Assembly: GCA_037367355.1 (NCBI GenBank)
Contig: CM074698.1
Span: 3,224,001 to 3,288,000 of the forward strand
Reading direction: 5' to 3'
Length of the DNA stretch: 64,000 nt
Origin: Neoscytalidium dimidiatum
Taxonomy: Eukaryota > Ascomycota > Dothideomycetes > Botryosphaeriales > Botryosphaeriaceae
Position numbers and translations under genes: made by a program. A model generated the notes under the pieces. It made no database searches, was not told the DNA's origin, and worked only from the letters and a program-made list of their open reading frames with translations. Each line of letters starts with the position of its first letter. Position 1 is the stretch's first letter. This document shows positions 47,618 through 58,108 of this stretch, piece after piece.

Positions 47618-48650
47618 TTACAGCGGCACGACCTCGTCCCTCCTCCGGAACAACACCTGCACCGTCGGATCTGCCGCGTTGTCCACGCCGCTCATCAGTG
47701 TCGTCGGCCGCTCGGTCACGCCGTCCGGCAGCTTCCAGTCGTACATCAGCAGCATGTACGCGAGCGCGATCTTGGCCTCGTTCGAAGCAAAGAAGTGGCC
47801 GGGTCAGGCGTGCGTGCCGTGGCCGAAGCCGAGGTGGTCCTCGCTGGTGGTGACGAACTGCCAGTTGTTCTCCTGGTCGGGCCGCTGGTGTGTCTTCACG
47901 AAGTGGTGGGAGTCGAACTTGGTGTCCGCAAAGATTGGAGTGTCAAGCACAACGTCAAAGCCTCTGAGACCAGAGAGATGAGACAAACTTCTATACGTTC
48001 CGCCCAGCTTATCAGTTGCGGTGCCCCATGTTCCCTCAAATGCTTTTGGCATTGGCTTAGATTCACTTACGACGGGGACCCGATCACTGAAGCTTAGATA
48101 CGGATCATTCTTCATTTCATTCATATATTTATTCGGCAGGATAATTTTAGACCCGACAGGGCTAATTACTTGGAAAGGCTTGCGGACGTGGAGCCATCGT
48201 TTTGAGGTTAGTCAATTCCTGTTCTGCTTCGCGCGAAATCTACAAACAAGAGCACAATAAGACGCGCCGTATTTGTTTCAGGACTCTCAGCACCGCCAAG
48301 TAGTTAGCCTAATTGGGAATCCAGAAGTGATTCGGCGTAGCCTGTGCCTTATAAAACGTAGCTCATCGTGTAGACCCTTAGAAGGAGCAATCCATTGAGT
48401 TCAAACAGCATTCAGCCCATAGTTGAGTACCTCGCCCGCACGAGTGATCCAGTCCTGCTTCGCTTTGTCATAGTCTTTATCATCCTGCAGGATCACGACT
48501 GGCACGGTAGGATGCAGGCGCTCACGGCGAAAATATAAAGCGACGGAGAAAAGAAGAGCAGCGGTCACCAAAAGCTGGATGTAGACTGTTGTTCTGGATT
48601 CGGTAATCGGTACGGCGGCGTCTGGAGTTTCCGTGGCATTCGATTAAAAG
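47618..48650 (-). pseudogene. Cytochrome P450 pseudogene (stop at heme Cys, internal deletion)
   Basis: Read on the minus strand. The C-terminal part (about 47960-47618) runs DTPIFADTKFDSHHF, QFVTTSEDHLGFGHGTHA, a TGA at 47806-47804, then PGHFFASNEAKIALAYMLL and GVTERPTTLMSG, ending at VVPL. The heme-binding FGxGxHxCPG motif is complete except that the Cys codon is TGA. Upstream (about 48225-48060) is KPFQVISPVGSKIILPNKY and NDPYLSFSD, and at about 48645-48403 an N-terminal anchor (YIQLLVTAALLFSVALYF) plus DYDKAKQDWITRAGEVLNYG. These are the first ~130 residues of a fungal P450. Most of the central catalytic fold, including the I-helix and ExxR, is missing, and stops separate the pieces. No in-frame ATG precedes the anchor. 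It cannot make a working P450. Confidence 0.88.
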
Positions 48651-51262
48651 ACTCAAAGGATCAGCTTCTCGGAAGTATGATATGATTGTTACACGGCAAC
48701 CTTAGATATATCGCTATGTCCCTTTTTATATAAATTCTGTTGTTTCCTCCTACTACACTGTCAAATAGCTGCACGACATTAGCCTCAAAATCTTGGTCCG
48801 GCCTTATACGTTTCTGCTAACCGACACGCACCCGAACCCCGATCCTAGAACGGCGGACACCGATTTGTCAGATGCGTCCGAATTCGAGCTTTGGGCACCT
48901 TCTCATAATGACCGGCATGCAACACCCCCACTGCCGATTCCATTTTACGAGGATAGCAGCGTATTGCAACATTTCGGAGTGGCTACTGTCCTGCTGTTGG
49001 CCTTCTGCTAGTGTTGGGTTGAGATAGCACGGCCCGTAGAGATGCAACCACAGCTCTGGTCTGCAAAATGAGCCGCTTATAGTCGTAATAGTGGAGAGGA
49101 TCAGAGACGTTTATGTCCATTATGATCATGCCGCTTCAGTACTTGCACGGTTATCGGCCTCGGAAGGTGGAGGAGCCGTCAAATGTTCTCATTTTTATCG
49201 GACATCGGCGTACAGTAACAACCGCTCGCTTGGTCGGTGAAAAGTCCGAAGGCGCATGCGGAAGTATACCCATACTTTTTAATGGAAAAGGAAAAGGATT
49301 GAGGAGGTACAATGAAGTTTTTGAAGCACATCTGTAGCGTTCGGCGAATTCAAAGGCTTCTTGACTCCGGCGCTAAGCTGTGGAGCTTTGGGATAGTGCA
49401 TCGAAATAAGACCCAGGTTCCATTCCTATGCTGTAGCCCTGCGGGCGTGAGTGTGTAAGCATAAAATTACATTCAAATACCAACGGCAGCTCCAAATCAA
49501 CACTAGATGGTCATAATGGTAACAGTATTTTACGTTTTGAAAGAGTTACATCTCCGAACGGACCTCTTTGTTGCAAATTTTTTTTCCAAGGCTGCATACG
49601 GTTCAGAATAGGTACCTGCCTAAGTGAAGTGGAAAGTTGTGGAGGACCAATCAAGAGAGATGCAAACGAAAAGGCGGAGCGTCGAAGAAGGACATCAGTC
49701 CTATGAGATCTCGAAGTAACATTTGTGTCAAGCTCTTCGCCCCGAAATTTTCTACTGAGGTTAGCCAATGATAATGTGCTCTAAGCAACTCTTTCTGCCG
49801 CTGTCAACTTACAGCCTCTTGGTCTCTGGAGCCGTGGAAAAGAAGTACTGGGCTCACTTGCTGCCGGAACTCGCTACTCACCGTCCGCTACCGAAAATAC
49901 TCGTCATCCAACGGGCAAAGCGTCAGAAACTGTCATTGCGGCGAAGATTGATTACGATATAGCGAGTCCATACAAATCGCTGGGGCCAAGTAGGCATCCC
50001 TCGGCCGAGCTCCTTCCTTTGCGATCCGTCCGTTTCCTGCAATATCTCTCTTTGTCCGAGCATGGAAAGGCAAAAAGAAAAGAACAATGAGAATTTAGTC
50101 TGAATCTCATTTCTAGGCTTGTCTCAAGGCTTGGGTTCATATTCTTAAAATAGATTCCGAAGCAGAACGTGAGGAAGGACGTGAGGAGTTGGGGATCCGA
50201 AGGAAATTCCCATTGGTCCCTTTGCATCCCCGCATACTTCACTCTCCCACCAGCAACGTTAGAATACAAGCATGCGCGATAACGCAAGCAACTCTAAATT
50301 AAACGTGCCGCCCTATGAACCTGCACCAGTAACTGGTACCGCAGACTGCGTGCTTGCAGATCATAATATGTTCATCGCACTGCTAAGGAGGAGAGGAGTA
50401 TAAGCCTAACTCGGGCTGAAGTAGCATCCAGTAAAGTCCTTTTGCAGAGAGTGCAGGCTGCAAGTACTGCTGTATCCTATCAGCATACCCCTCGAAGGAC
50501 CCAGCGTTATCTCGTCTCAACTACACCCGAACACCCTCCCTCCCGGCCCTGCCAAAACTCTATCAAGATTACACTCCGCGCAAGCTCCAGCTCAGCCACG
50601 CTTCCAGAAGAAGTAAGATAGAGTAAGTAGCAGCTCGATTGCCTACCCAACCCCTCGCGTCCAACCTCTCCCCAGCCGGCCGAGCACATCAGCCAGAGCA
50701 GAATGCAGGAGTGAGACACAGCAGCGACCCTGCCGATAAGCCAACAGCATGTGAGACCCAATCACAAAAAAAAAAAAAAAAAACTCCCGAACCAAAACCT
50801 TACCCAAACAAAACACACGACGGAGAGGGGAAACCCAACGTAAACGCCGCTAAAAGCTACCGTCCGGCAACAACGGCAAGAAGAGCACGGACACATACCG
50901 CGCCGCCCCGCCAGTGTTGCTTATCGGTACGTATCAGTTGCGTGACGGTGAGGAGCCAAACGGGCCAAGGCAAGGAGCGAGAAACGGGGAAATTGAACCG
51001 CCGTCGATAGACCCAAGCTTCTAGGCAGGGGGAAAGGAAGAAAACCAAGGCACCGTACCTGAATCCGTATCACGCGCATCCTTTTCCAGTCCCTGTGCCT
51101 GGGCGGGCGTGAAGGCTTTCGGGATTAGCGTCAACGATCCGCTCATTGCACCCGCGCGGGCCCTGATGGAAAACATCGTCGATCGGCACTTTCGACGAAC
51201 CGTTCTGGCCTTTCCCCGCGGGAGCCCAGCTGAGCAACCACTACGATGGAATCCGAGGTGTT

Positions 51263-51302
<40 letters not shown>

Positions 51303-52897
51303 CCCTTAGCGTACCATGCGGGGAGACACAGAAGGAGGGAAGGAAGAGGCAGGCAGGCAGACGGTTAGCTGCAGCGCGGAAGGGAAGTCCAGTACCTGAG
51401 GGAGGCGGGCGCCCGCGCGTGCGCCCAGGTGAGTAGTCACAAGCCATTGCCTCTCCCGCTACCGCCATTTCGCCTGCATCTTCGTTCTCCGGTACGGAGG
51501 GTAACGTGCTCCCTCCCTCCCCCGAAGTGCGGAAGGAAGGATCGCGGACTGCTGGGTGCTAGAGGCATCGGGAGCGCTTCCGAGACTAGCGCTTGTCTAG
51601 AGAAGGCGCAGGTGGATGATGTGCGTGCGCTGCAAGTGTGTCCCAGCCCAGACCAGCCCAGCCCATCCAGCAAGAGGGCAAGTCTGGTTTGGAGGGTTGC
51701 ACCAATGGGGAGAAGGAGCTGAAGGCGGCCGCGCGGAGGCGAGTCACGTATGTGCATGCAAGGGATGAACGACGGTGAAATACGCACTAAAACGGCTCTG
51801 CCCTCAGGCGCGGAGAGATAGTGAGACAATTGAGCGATGGCACACAACACGAACGTGACAGGAAACAGGCGACCAGCCGTGCCAGCCCAAGCATGCACAC
51901 AGCCGCTTCTCACAAGGCTGAGAATGGATGTGCAATGAGGGCTGCGATGCGGGGAGACGAAAAGAGAATGAGTTCCAGATAAATCGTCAGATGATGCAGG
52001 TGCGAGGAGGGGAAAGGCTGCTGCTTCCACCTGCCTGTCGCCCCTTCCGCAATCTCAAAGATTGCCCTGGCACTGCCTATCATGCCGCGCCATGCCAATC
52101 GTCTGAACAGATTGTCAAATGCTGCACCCTCGGCCAAACCGGGCGTAACCCCCCCATCCATCGCGCGGGCACCGCGGCGGCGGCCGGCGACGAGGTGCTT
52201 TCGCTTCCTATGGGACCTAAATCCAGCATCTTGGTCGAGCGGCGGGACGGAAGATGCACTCCACAAACGCCACGGCATGGGAAATGGCAGGACGAAAGGG
52301 GGACGTGCGAGGAGGCTGGAGCGGAGAAAGGGTAGAACAGGCGCTAAAGCCAGTCGTTCCAAGCCGGTAGATCTGCTATCTATTAGCTGCCATTGGCTCT
52401 CCTTCTCTTCCACGGTTTGACGCAAACTCTAGGGTCGGGTTGAGCTAGATGGAGGGAGGGCGAGTGAGGGAGATTGGATCGGTTCCGCAACAACCGAGAG
52501 AGTGAGCGCGCGAAAGTGAACCACACGTGTTGATAGACCCTGGGCTGGTTTAGTGCACAAAATAGACACATTCGTGCCGTTCGAGACCTGCCGAGAGTTC
52601 ATGCATCATCTCAGACCATAGCCAATCTATCCTGAACGCCTGTCGCCGATCCGTGCTTGCTCACCTTCCCTGCCCCGCAGCTGAGTTCCCCACCCGAGCT
52701 GACCCCTTAGTCCGCCTGGCACGTTGTCGTCACTCACATTGAGAGAAGTCTGATTGAGCGGGTAAATCTTGCATTCTAGTTGTCGCAACGGCCTACTACC
52801 AATGCGAAGATACGAGTTCAAGCCCCTAATGTCCTTAACCATGCATGTGGTAGCTCCAATCACTACTGCCCTCACGCACGTATAGAGGAAAGCCGAA
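48651..52897. other. Gene-poor region, 4.2 kb
   Basis: No recognisable gene. The left part (48.65-50.3 kb) has ordinary composition with short frames only. The right part (50.5-52.9 kb) is GC-richer with many overlapping chance frames on both strands, an A run at 50766-50784 and a CT microsatellite at 51265-51298. It may include the long 3' flank of the kinase gene. I found no terminal repeats or transposase-like sequence. Confidence 0.4.
51265..51298. repeat. (CT)n microsatellite, about 17 units
   Basis: An uninterrupted alternating CT run of about 34 bases in sequence without genes. Confidence 0.9.
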
Positions 52898-54901
52898 CTA
52901 CAAGTGGAGGTCGTTCCAACCCCCAACCCACTCAAGGTCGCCAATGTCGTCACTGATGTTGTTCGCGTGTTGGCGCCAGTCCTTGCTCAAACTCCACTCC
53001 TGATGTCCCTGAAAATGTCCCTTTCCAACGCCGAAATCAAATCCATGAAAGTTGTGATGTCCAAACCCAGCACCTCGCTTCCAATTCAAAGCCTTGTTGC
53101 CCTTCTGCTGCTTGAGTCCCGGAGAGGGCGCCATTGGTGACGCCTTGGGCTTCTCCGGAGTTGGCTGAGCTCGCCTGCGATCACCCAGCGCCGCCCACTT
53201 CTCGGTCATGTCGAAGCCCGAACGCTTCTTCGGAGGTGAGTAGCGGGGTCCAGCTGTGTGATTGCCAAAGTTCGGCTTGTGTTGCACATGGACAACGAAA
53301 GGCTTACGTTGCTCCTTTTGTTCAGCGGGATGGTGCTGCAAGTCCTCGAAGATGAAGCCTGTCTGCTCGCTGATGACACTGCGTGGTGCCGCCGGCGGGC
53401 TTCGGTTCCTGCTGTTGTGGATGCTAGCAGGGTCCTTCATCTCAGTCAAGCCAGCGCGTGGTGTCGTGCGGCCAGAGCCAGTTTCGTTGCTCCAGACACG
53501 CTCCTTGAAGCCCAGCTTCTCCTGGAAGGCATTCTGGATTCCTCCAAGGTTCTCCTCCTCCTCTTCATCCCACAAGTCGCTCCAGCTCTTAGACACCATG
53601 TCTTTCTTGCCTCCGAAGACTGACGCCATGCTCGGCATAACCCTTGTGGGCATTGAGCCGGGAATAGCCATTGGTCTTGAAGATGCAGTGTTCTTGATGG
53701 GTAGAGGCTGCGTGCTATCGTTGGACTGCAGGGAGATGCCAAGGCCAGAGTCGACGAACGAGATGACTGATGAACGTTCAGGCTTGAACGAGCACCAATC
53801 TCCCTCGGTACGCTCCGACTCGGGGAACAGGTCCTCCGAGTACTTGTCGACATCGTGGATAGTGGAGAGCTGGCGGACAGGCTGAGGCGGAGTCATCGCG
53901 AGAGCCTTCGCCCATGGGAAAGCACCCTCCTGAGTGAGGTTGGCAGTGCTGACCGAAGGAGTGCGAAGAGGCTCGCGGTTGGCAGTAGCTCCAATGACGT
54001 CGCGGTCCTCATTGCAGAACTCGTCAAGAGACTCATCATCGGTCGTGAAGGAGATGACGCGGTCAAGAGCCTGTCGGGCACCGCTGAGCGATCGGTTCTC
54101 CGGGTCGATGGCAAGACAGTACATCAGGACTTCGAAAGTATCCTGAGACATGTTGGGAAAAACATCGAACAGAGACTGGCGGTCGCTAGCGAAATCCCGG
54201 AAGAGAGGATCCGAGGGCGTAGGGGTGGCAAAGGGGTTGCGGGAGAACAAGACGTTGAGCAGACAGATACCAATTGCCCAAACATCAGCCTTAGCCGGTG
54301 AGTAGCCCATGGTTCCGCAGTCATATTGCTCGGGAGCCATGTAGCGGTCACTGCCAACAGCGGGCTCGTAGGACCATTCATCAGTAGTCGCCAAACCAAA
54401 ATCGCCAAGCTTCATGCTTCCATCCTGAGTGAGGAAGATGTTCTCAGGCTTGATGTCGCGGTGGTAAACACCCTTGGAGTGCATAAACTCTACAGCAGAG
54501 ATGAGCTGAAACATGAACTCGCGCACGTGCTCAGTCTCCAGGGGACCGCGGCCCAAGCGAATGGCTTCGTAAAGGTCGCCATTTGGGCAAAGCTCAAGGA
54601 CAAGGTAGAAGTGATGCTCACTCTGGAAGGTGTGAAGCAGGTTAACGATGTTTGGGTGCGAGTTCAGCTTGCGGTGAATGGCCAATTCCTCGGAACGTTC
54701 ATCGATGGCAAAGGCCGACGGGCAAGCATTGGCATCCGATGTCTTGGTCAAACACTTGACAGCAACGTTCTGCCCAGTCTTGAGATCCTTAGCCATGAAG
54801 ACCAAACCGAAGGAGCCGTGATTGAGAGCGGAGAGGGTCTCGAAGCGTCCATCAAGAAGTACGCCATCTTTGAATTGATTGCGCATGCACTCCATTTCCA
54901 A
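52898..54901 (-). CDS. KSP1: Serine/threonine protein kinase, Ksp1/Ran1-like
   Basis: A single exon of 667 residues. The kinase domain spans about residues 15-290: Gly loop LNHGSFGLVF, ATP-anchoring Lys in NVAVK (49), HRDIKPEN (Asp149), DFGLATTDEWS (167), GSDRYMAPEQY and DVWAIGICLLNVLFSRNPF. All catalytic residues are present. The remaining ~380 residues are hydrophilic and disordered-looking, with an acidic patch (DLWDEEEEENLGG) and a conserved-looking end (DWRQHANNISDDIGDLEW). Yeast Ksp1 acts in nutrient signalling and filamentous growth and restrains autophagy; the same role here is inference. ATGs at 54901, 54895 and 54886 are all possible starts. The upstream region is unusually long (see 54902-58108). 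Confidence 0.85.
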   Translation of the reverse strand: MEMECMRNQFKDGVLLDGRFETLSALNHGSFGLVFMAKDLKTGQNVAVKCLTKTSDANACPSAFAIDERSEELAIHRKLNSHPNIVNLLHTFQSEHHFYLVLELCPNGDLYEAIRLGRGPLETEHVREFMFQLISAVEFMHSKGVYHRDIKPENIFLTQDGSMKLGDFGLATTDEWSYEPAVGSDRYMAPEQYDCGTMGYSPAKADVWAIGICLLNVLFSRNPFATPTPSDPLFRDFASDRQSLFDVFPNMSQDTFEVLMYCLAIDPENRSLSGARQALDRVISFTTDDESLDEFCNEDRDVIGATANREPLRTPSVSTANLTQEGAFPWAKALAMTPPQPVRQLSTIHDVDKYSEDLFPESERTEGDWCSFKPERSSVISFVDSGLGISLQSNDSTQPLPIKNTASSRPMAIPGSMPTRVMPSMASVFGGKKDMVSKSWSDLWDEEEEENLGGIQNAFQEKLGFKERVWSNETGSGRTTPRAGLTEMKDPASIHNSRNRSPPAAPRSVISEQTGFIFEDLQHHPAEQKEQRKPFVVHVQHKPNFGNHTAGPRYSPPKKRSGFDMTEKWAALGDRRRAQPTPEKPKASPMAPSPGLKQQKGNKALNWKRGAGFGHHNFHGFDFGVGKGHFQGHQEWSLSKDWRQHANNISDDIGDLEWVGGWNDLHL

Positions 54902-57900
54902 AGGGTATTAGGGTCGAGTTTGTTTCGGCCGACGAGGTGGATCGTACGGCAGGGAAGAACCGGTGTCAGAAGAATGTAAAAAGACGCCTTGTAGGATCGA
55001 ATCGTAAAGAACAAGCTGGCAACCCGCTCCTGAAGCAAGAAAAGCCAAATCTATGGTGCTTTTAGTGCGAAAGCGTCAAGGACCTGGTAAGAATGATACA
55101 GAATAGATAATGGTAGATAGGAAATCCGAGAGCCGAGTAGCTTTTTTTTTGGCAGTAACAGTAATTGTAAGTTTCGTTAGGCGATAGAAAGCAAAACACC
55201 GTATCGCTCAGGTGGTATAGTGTCGTAATCGGGAATATGCACAGAGGAGGAGAAGTCGAGCCGAGAGGTGGAACCGCGGAGGGGCTTAAAGGCAAGGAAA
55301 AACAAGGAGTGTGGTTGTTGGCATTTGATAGATTAGATCAGAGTATGGTGTGAACCCGAGTCAACGAGTGTAGGAAAAGGAACCGGAGAGGTCGTCGGTG
55401 GTTGTTGAGGATGAAGGGCCGTAGTGGAGGAAGCGTCGGGGGCCGAGGCCAGACCAATTGTAAGTCGAAGGGATCGCAAGAGCTCGCTGCGTGAGGGAAG
55501 AAAGAGAAGTCGTGACACGTAGGGAGAGACCGGAAGATCTACCCAACACTCAGAGTTGACTGGAGAGCGTGGTGTCTGGCGGCGGAGAGGGTGGTCGAGA
55601 CGAGAGCCGGGTCTCGAGGGATGCTGGAAGCAGCGGGATCGACGAGGCGACGATGCTGCCTTGAGCGGGCTGAGTGGCTTTCGAGGGTTCTCTGATCGCT
55701 TGTACCATCAAAGGGCGGACTCTGGAAGCTGAAGGGTTGATGTAGTGTAGAAGGTGATGTGAGTCGCGGCTGGGCTGTCGTCGGCGTGGCTCAGAGCATC
55801 CGGTTGCGATGACGCGAGGATGGAGGTCAAAGCTCAGTATGAGTCGGTCGTGGGTCCGGATGGCGGCAGTGCCCAATGCAATGAGTCACTGACGGGGTGG
55901 AGACGAGAGGAACTTGTTGAGGTCGGGCGAGCAAGAGAGGCGGAGGAGAGCGGGAGATGAGCCGAGCAGGGCGTTGTTATGGTCGCTCGTCGAGGCTGGT
56001 GCAGTGCAGCGGGAGGGCGCCGGTAGGCGGTCGATGATAGGCAGGCGCGGAGAGGGTGGAACGAGGAGAGGGAGTCGCAGGGGGCAACAGGCGCGGAGAG
56101 AGGAATGCTGCAGCTTTTGGCGATGGGACGCAACGACGTGAGCGAAGCTTGGCTCGAGGTTAGGACATGGCGAGGACACGGAAGCTGGCTGGGAGGTATG
56201 GGGTCGAGGACGGACAGGAGAGGGCTGGCTGTTGTAGGGACGACCAGCGTTAATACAGGGCACAGCCATCGCCGGCGACGCGCGCCCGGCCTCGATTGGC
56301 CGCTGCAGCCGGGGCCCCCCCAGCGCCGCCCAGCGCCCCCCAGCAAGCCCGCTCTGAGGCTAGCGTAACTGAGCGCGCCCCAGGGCTCGTCACGCGAACG
56401 TGGCAGCTCGCAAGGAAGCGCGGCCTGCGCGGCCCTGGCACGCATCCAGCCAACAGCCAGCTGTGCTGCCCGGCGCGCTCGCAGCTCGTGGAATCGGATC
56501 GAACGGCGAATCGCCACCCGCCAGCGCTCAGCACCCAGAGCCAGCAGCCCGGCGCTCCAGCAACGCGCCCGGTGCCCGTCGCCCGTCTGCAACACAGCGC
56601 TTTGTCCGTCCGTCCCAGCGCGCCAGCAGTCGTGCGATTACGTGTGCCGCCTGCTGGGCAGCTCGCCCTCAGCGCTCCCCCGCTTTCGCTCAAGCTGCTT
56701 CCCGGGCGTCCTGAAACCCACAGAGAGCGCATCCCTGCCCATGAAACGCCCTCGGCCGCCGCCTCCTTGCCTGGGCCGTAAATAACGATGTCCCGTGGCT
56801 CCACCCAAAATAACAGCTGAAGGGTCCGCAAAGCGCCGCGATCGACGTCAGACGCCGCCCGCCTTTGTCTCGGTGACGAAGGCCCTGACGGTCATGCCAT
56901 CGCCTGCACACCCTCCTCTCGCAGCGCCGCCGCCGCCCCAATGGCGCTGTGTGGCACATGTCGCACAACAACGCTGCCTGGGCGCGGTCGAGAGTGGCCG
57001 ACGCTGGCCTCAGGCGACCATCCATCTCGCCATCGACGAGCGACGCCTGCCGGCGCCCGTCCGCCGCGCAGTCGCCCACTGCTGTGCCGCCCGGGGCCTG
57101 CGGAGACAGTGGCACGGCTGTTTGATCAACCGCTGACGTCCAAGCGGCTCGCTCGCGTAGGTCTGGTACAGCAGCCCCCAACAGGAGATGAGAACCATCT
57201 CCGGCCGCTCGGCTACACACGCCGCGAGCTCTCCGGAGACCAGAGCTTCGTGAGTCGTGCCCCCCAGGGGCGTCTGCGCGGGAGGACGCGCTGCGGGATG
57301 TGGAGACGCTGCGTCCACCATCAAGCTCAAGCTCCCGCAAAGACTCATACCGCGTGCTGCAGTTAATCTCGGCCGTGGCCGTGGCTGGAAGCGGCGCCTT
57401 GCCTGTTTCTGCGCCGCCAAAAGTCGGTCAGCATGGAGTGGTTGCTCCCGTAGGCGTGAAGCTCGCGCGGGCGCCGGCATGCGACGCATCTCTTTCCCGG
57501 CAGCCCAGGGCAGGCTTGGCCGGCGCCGCGAGCGCTGCCGTTCGCTGGACGCAGGCACAGAAGTCGGCTTATGCAGCCGTGTCTCGCCACCGCGCGAGCA
57601 GGCTAATGCACGCCGGCGCCGTTCTGGCCCCAAGCAGCAGGCAGGCAACCTGGCGGTCAACCGCATTCCTTCAGCACCCTGCGCTGGCATTGGTCGCGCT
57701 GCTATAACTATTGCCCGTAGCGTGCTCGCAAAGTCGTGGCCTGGATACACCGACTTTGTGAACACTCTGTTGTCTGCTGTCGCATCTGTGACGAGCGAGC
57801 AGTTGTGCAGTAGCGGCACATCCGCTTTGTGCACACCTGCGCGCGCACATGCTCTGGACTTAAGCCACAACAGCGCGGAGCTCGTGGTGGAGCATGGAGC

Positions 57901-58108
57901 TGCCGATTGCGGATCGGCCTCGTGTCGGCCCGCAGAGGGTCTTCGGCGTCGTGGTGCAGATCTTGGTGGAGTCGATTCGAGTTTCTCAAGGCTCCATCGA
58001 AACGCACACTACTACTCTTTCACCCAGCCAACACCCGGCTGATCCCGGAGGATCCCTCTTGAATGCAGACAAGCCTCATCAGTCGGCCAACATCATCTTT
58101 GTTCCATC
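54902..58108. promoter_or_regulatory. Long divergent upstream region, KSP1 (-) and enolase-phosphatase (+)
   Basis: 3.2 kb between opposing start codons. 55.0-56.3 kb is G-rich on the plus strand (C-rich in the KSP1 direction), fitting a long KSP1 5' leader. 56.3-57.7 kb is very GC-rich and carries open frames of up to 286 codons on both strands, which are Arg/Pro/Ala-rich and unlike any family I know. I call no gene, but a noncoding RNA or an unrecognised gene could lie here. Confidence 0.35.

Noticed and set aside
36622..48650. A full secondary-metabolite gene cluster
   Set aside because: No PKS, NRPS, terpene cyclase or cluster-type Zn2Cys6 regulator is present, the P450 is dead, and Trm9 and a USP gene interrupt the run.
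48651..52897. Transposable element in the gene-poor region
   Set aside because: I saw no terminal repeats, integrase, reverse transcriptase or transposase-like sequence. Genome-wide repeat masking could overturn this.
57010..58042. Overlapping 286-codon (-) and 261-codon (+) open frames
   Set aside because: Very GC-rich sequence with both strands open, no recognisable domain and no plausible splice or start context. Kept only as part of the intergenic entry.
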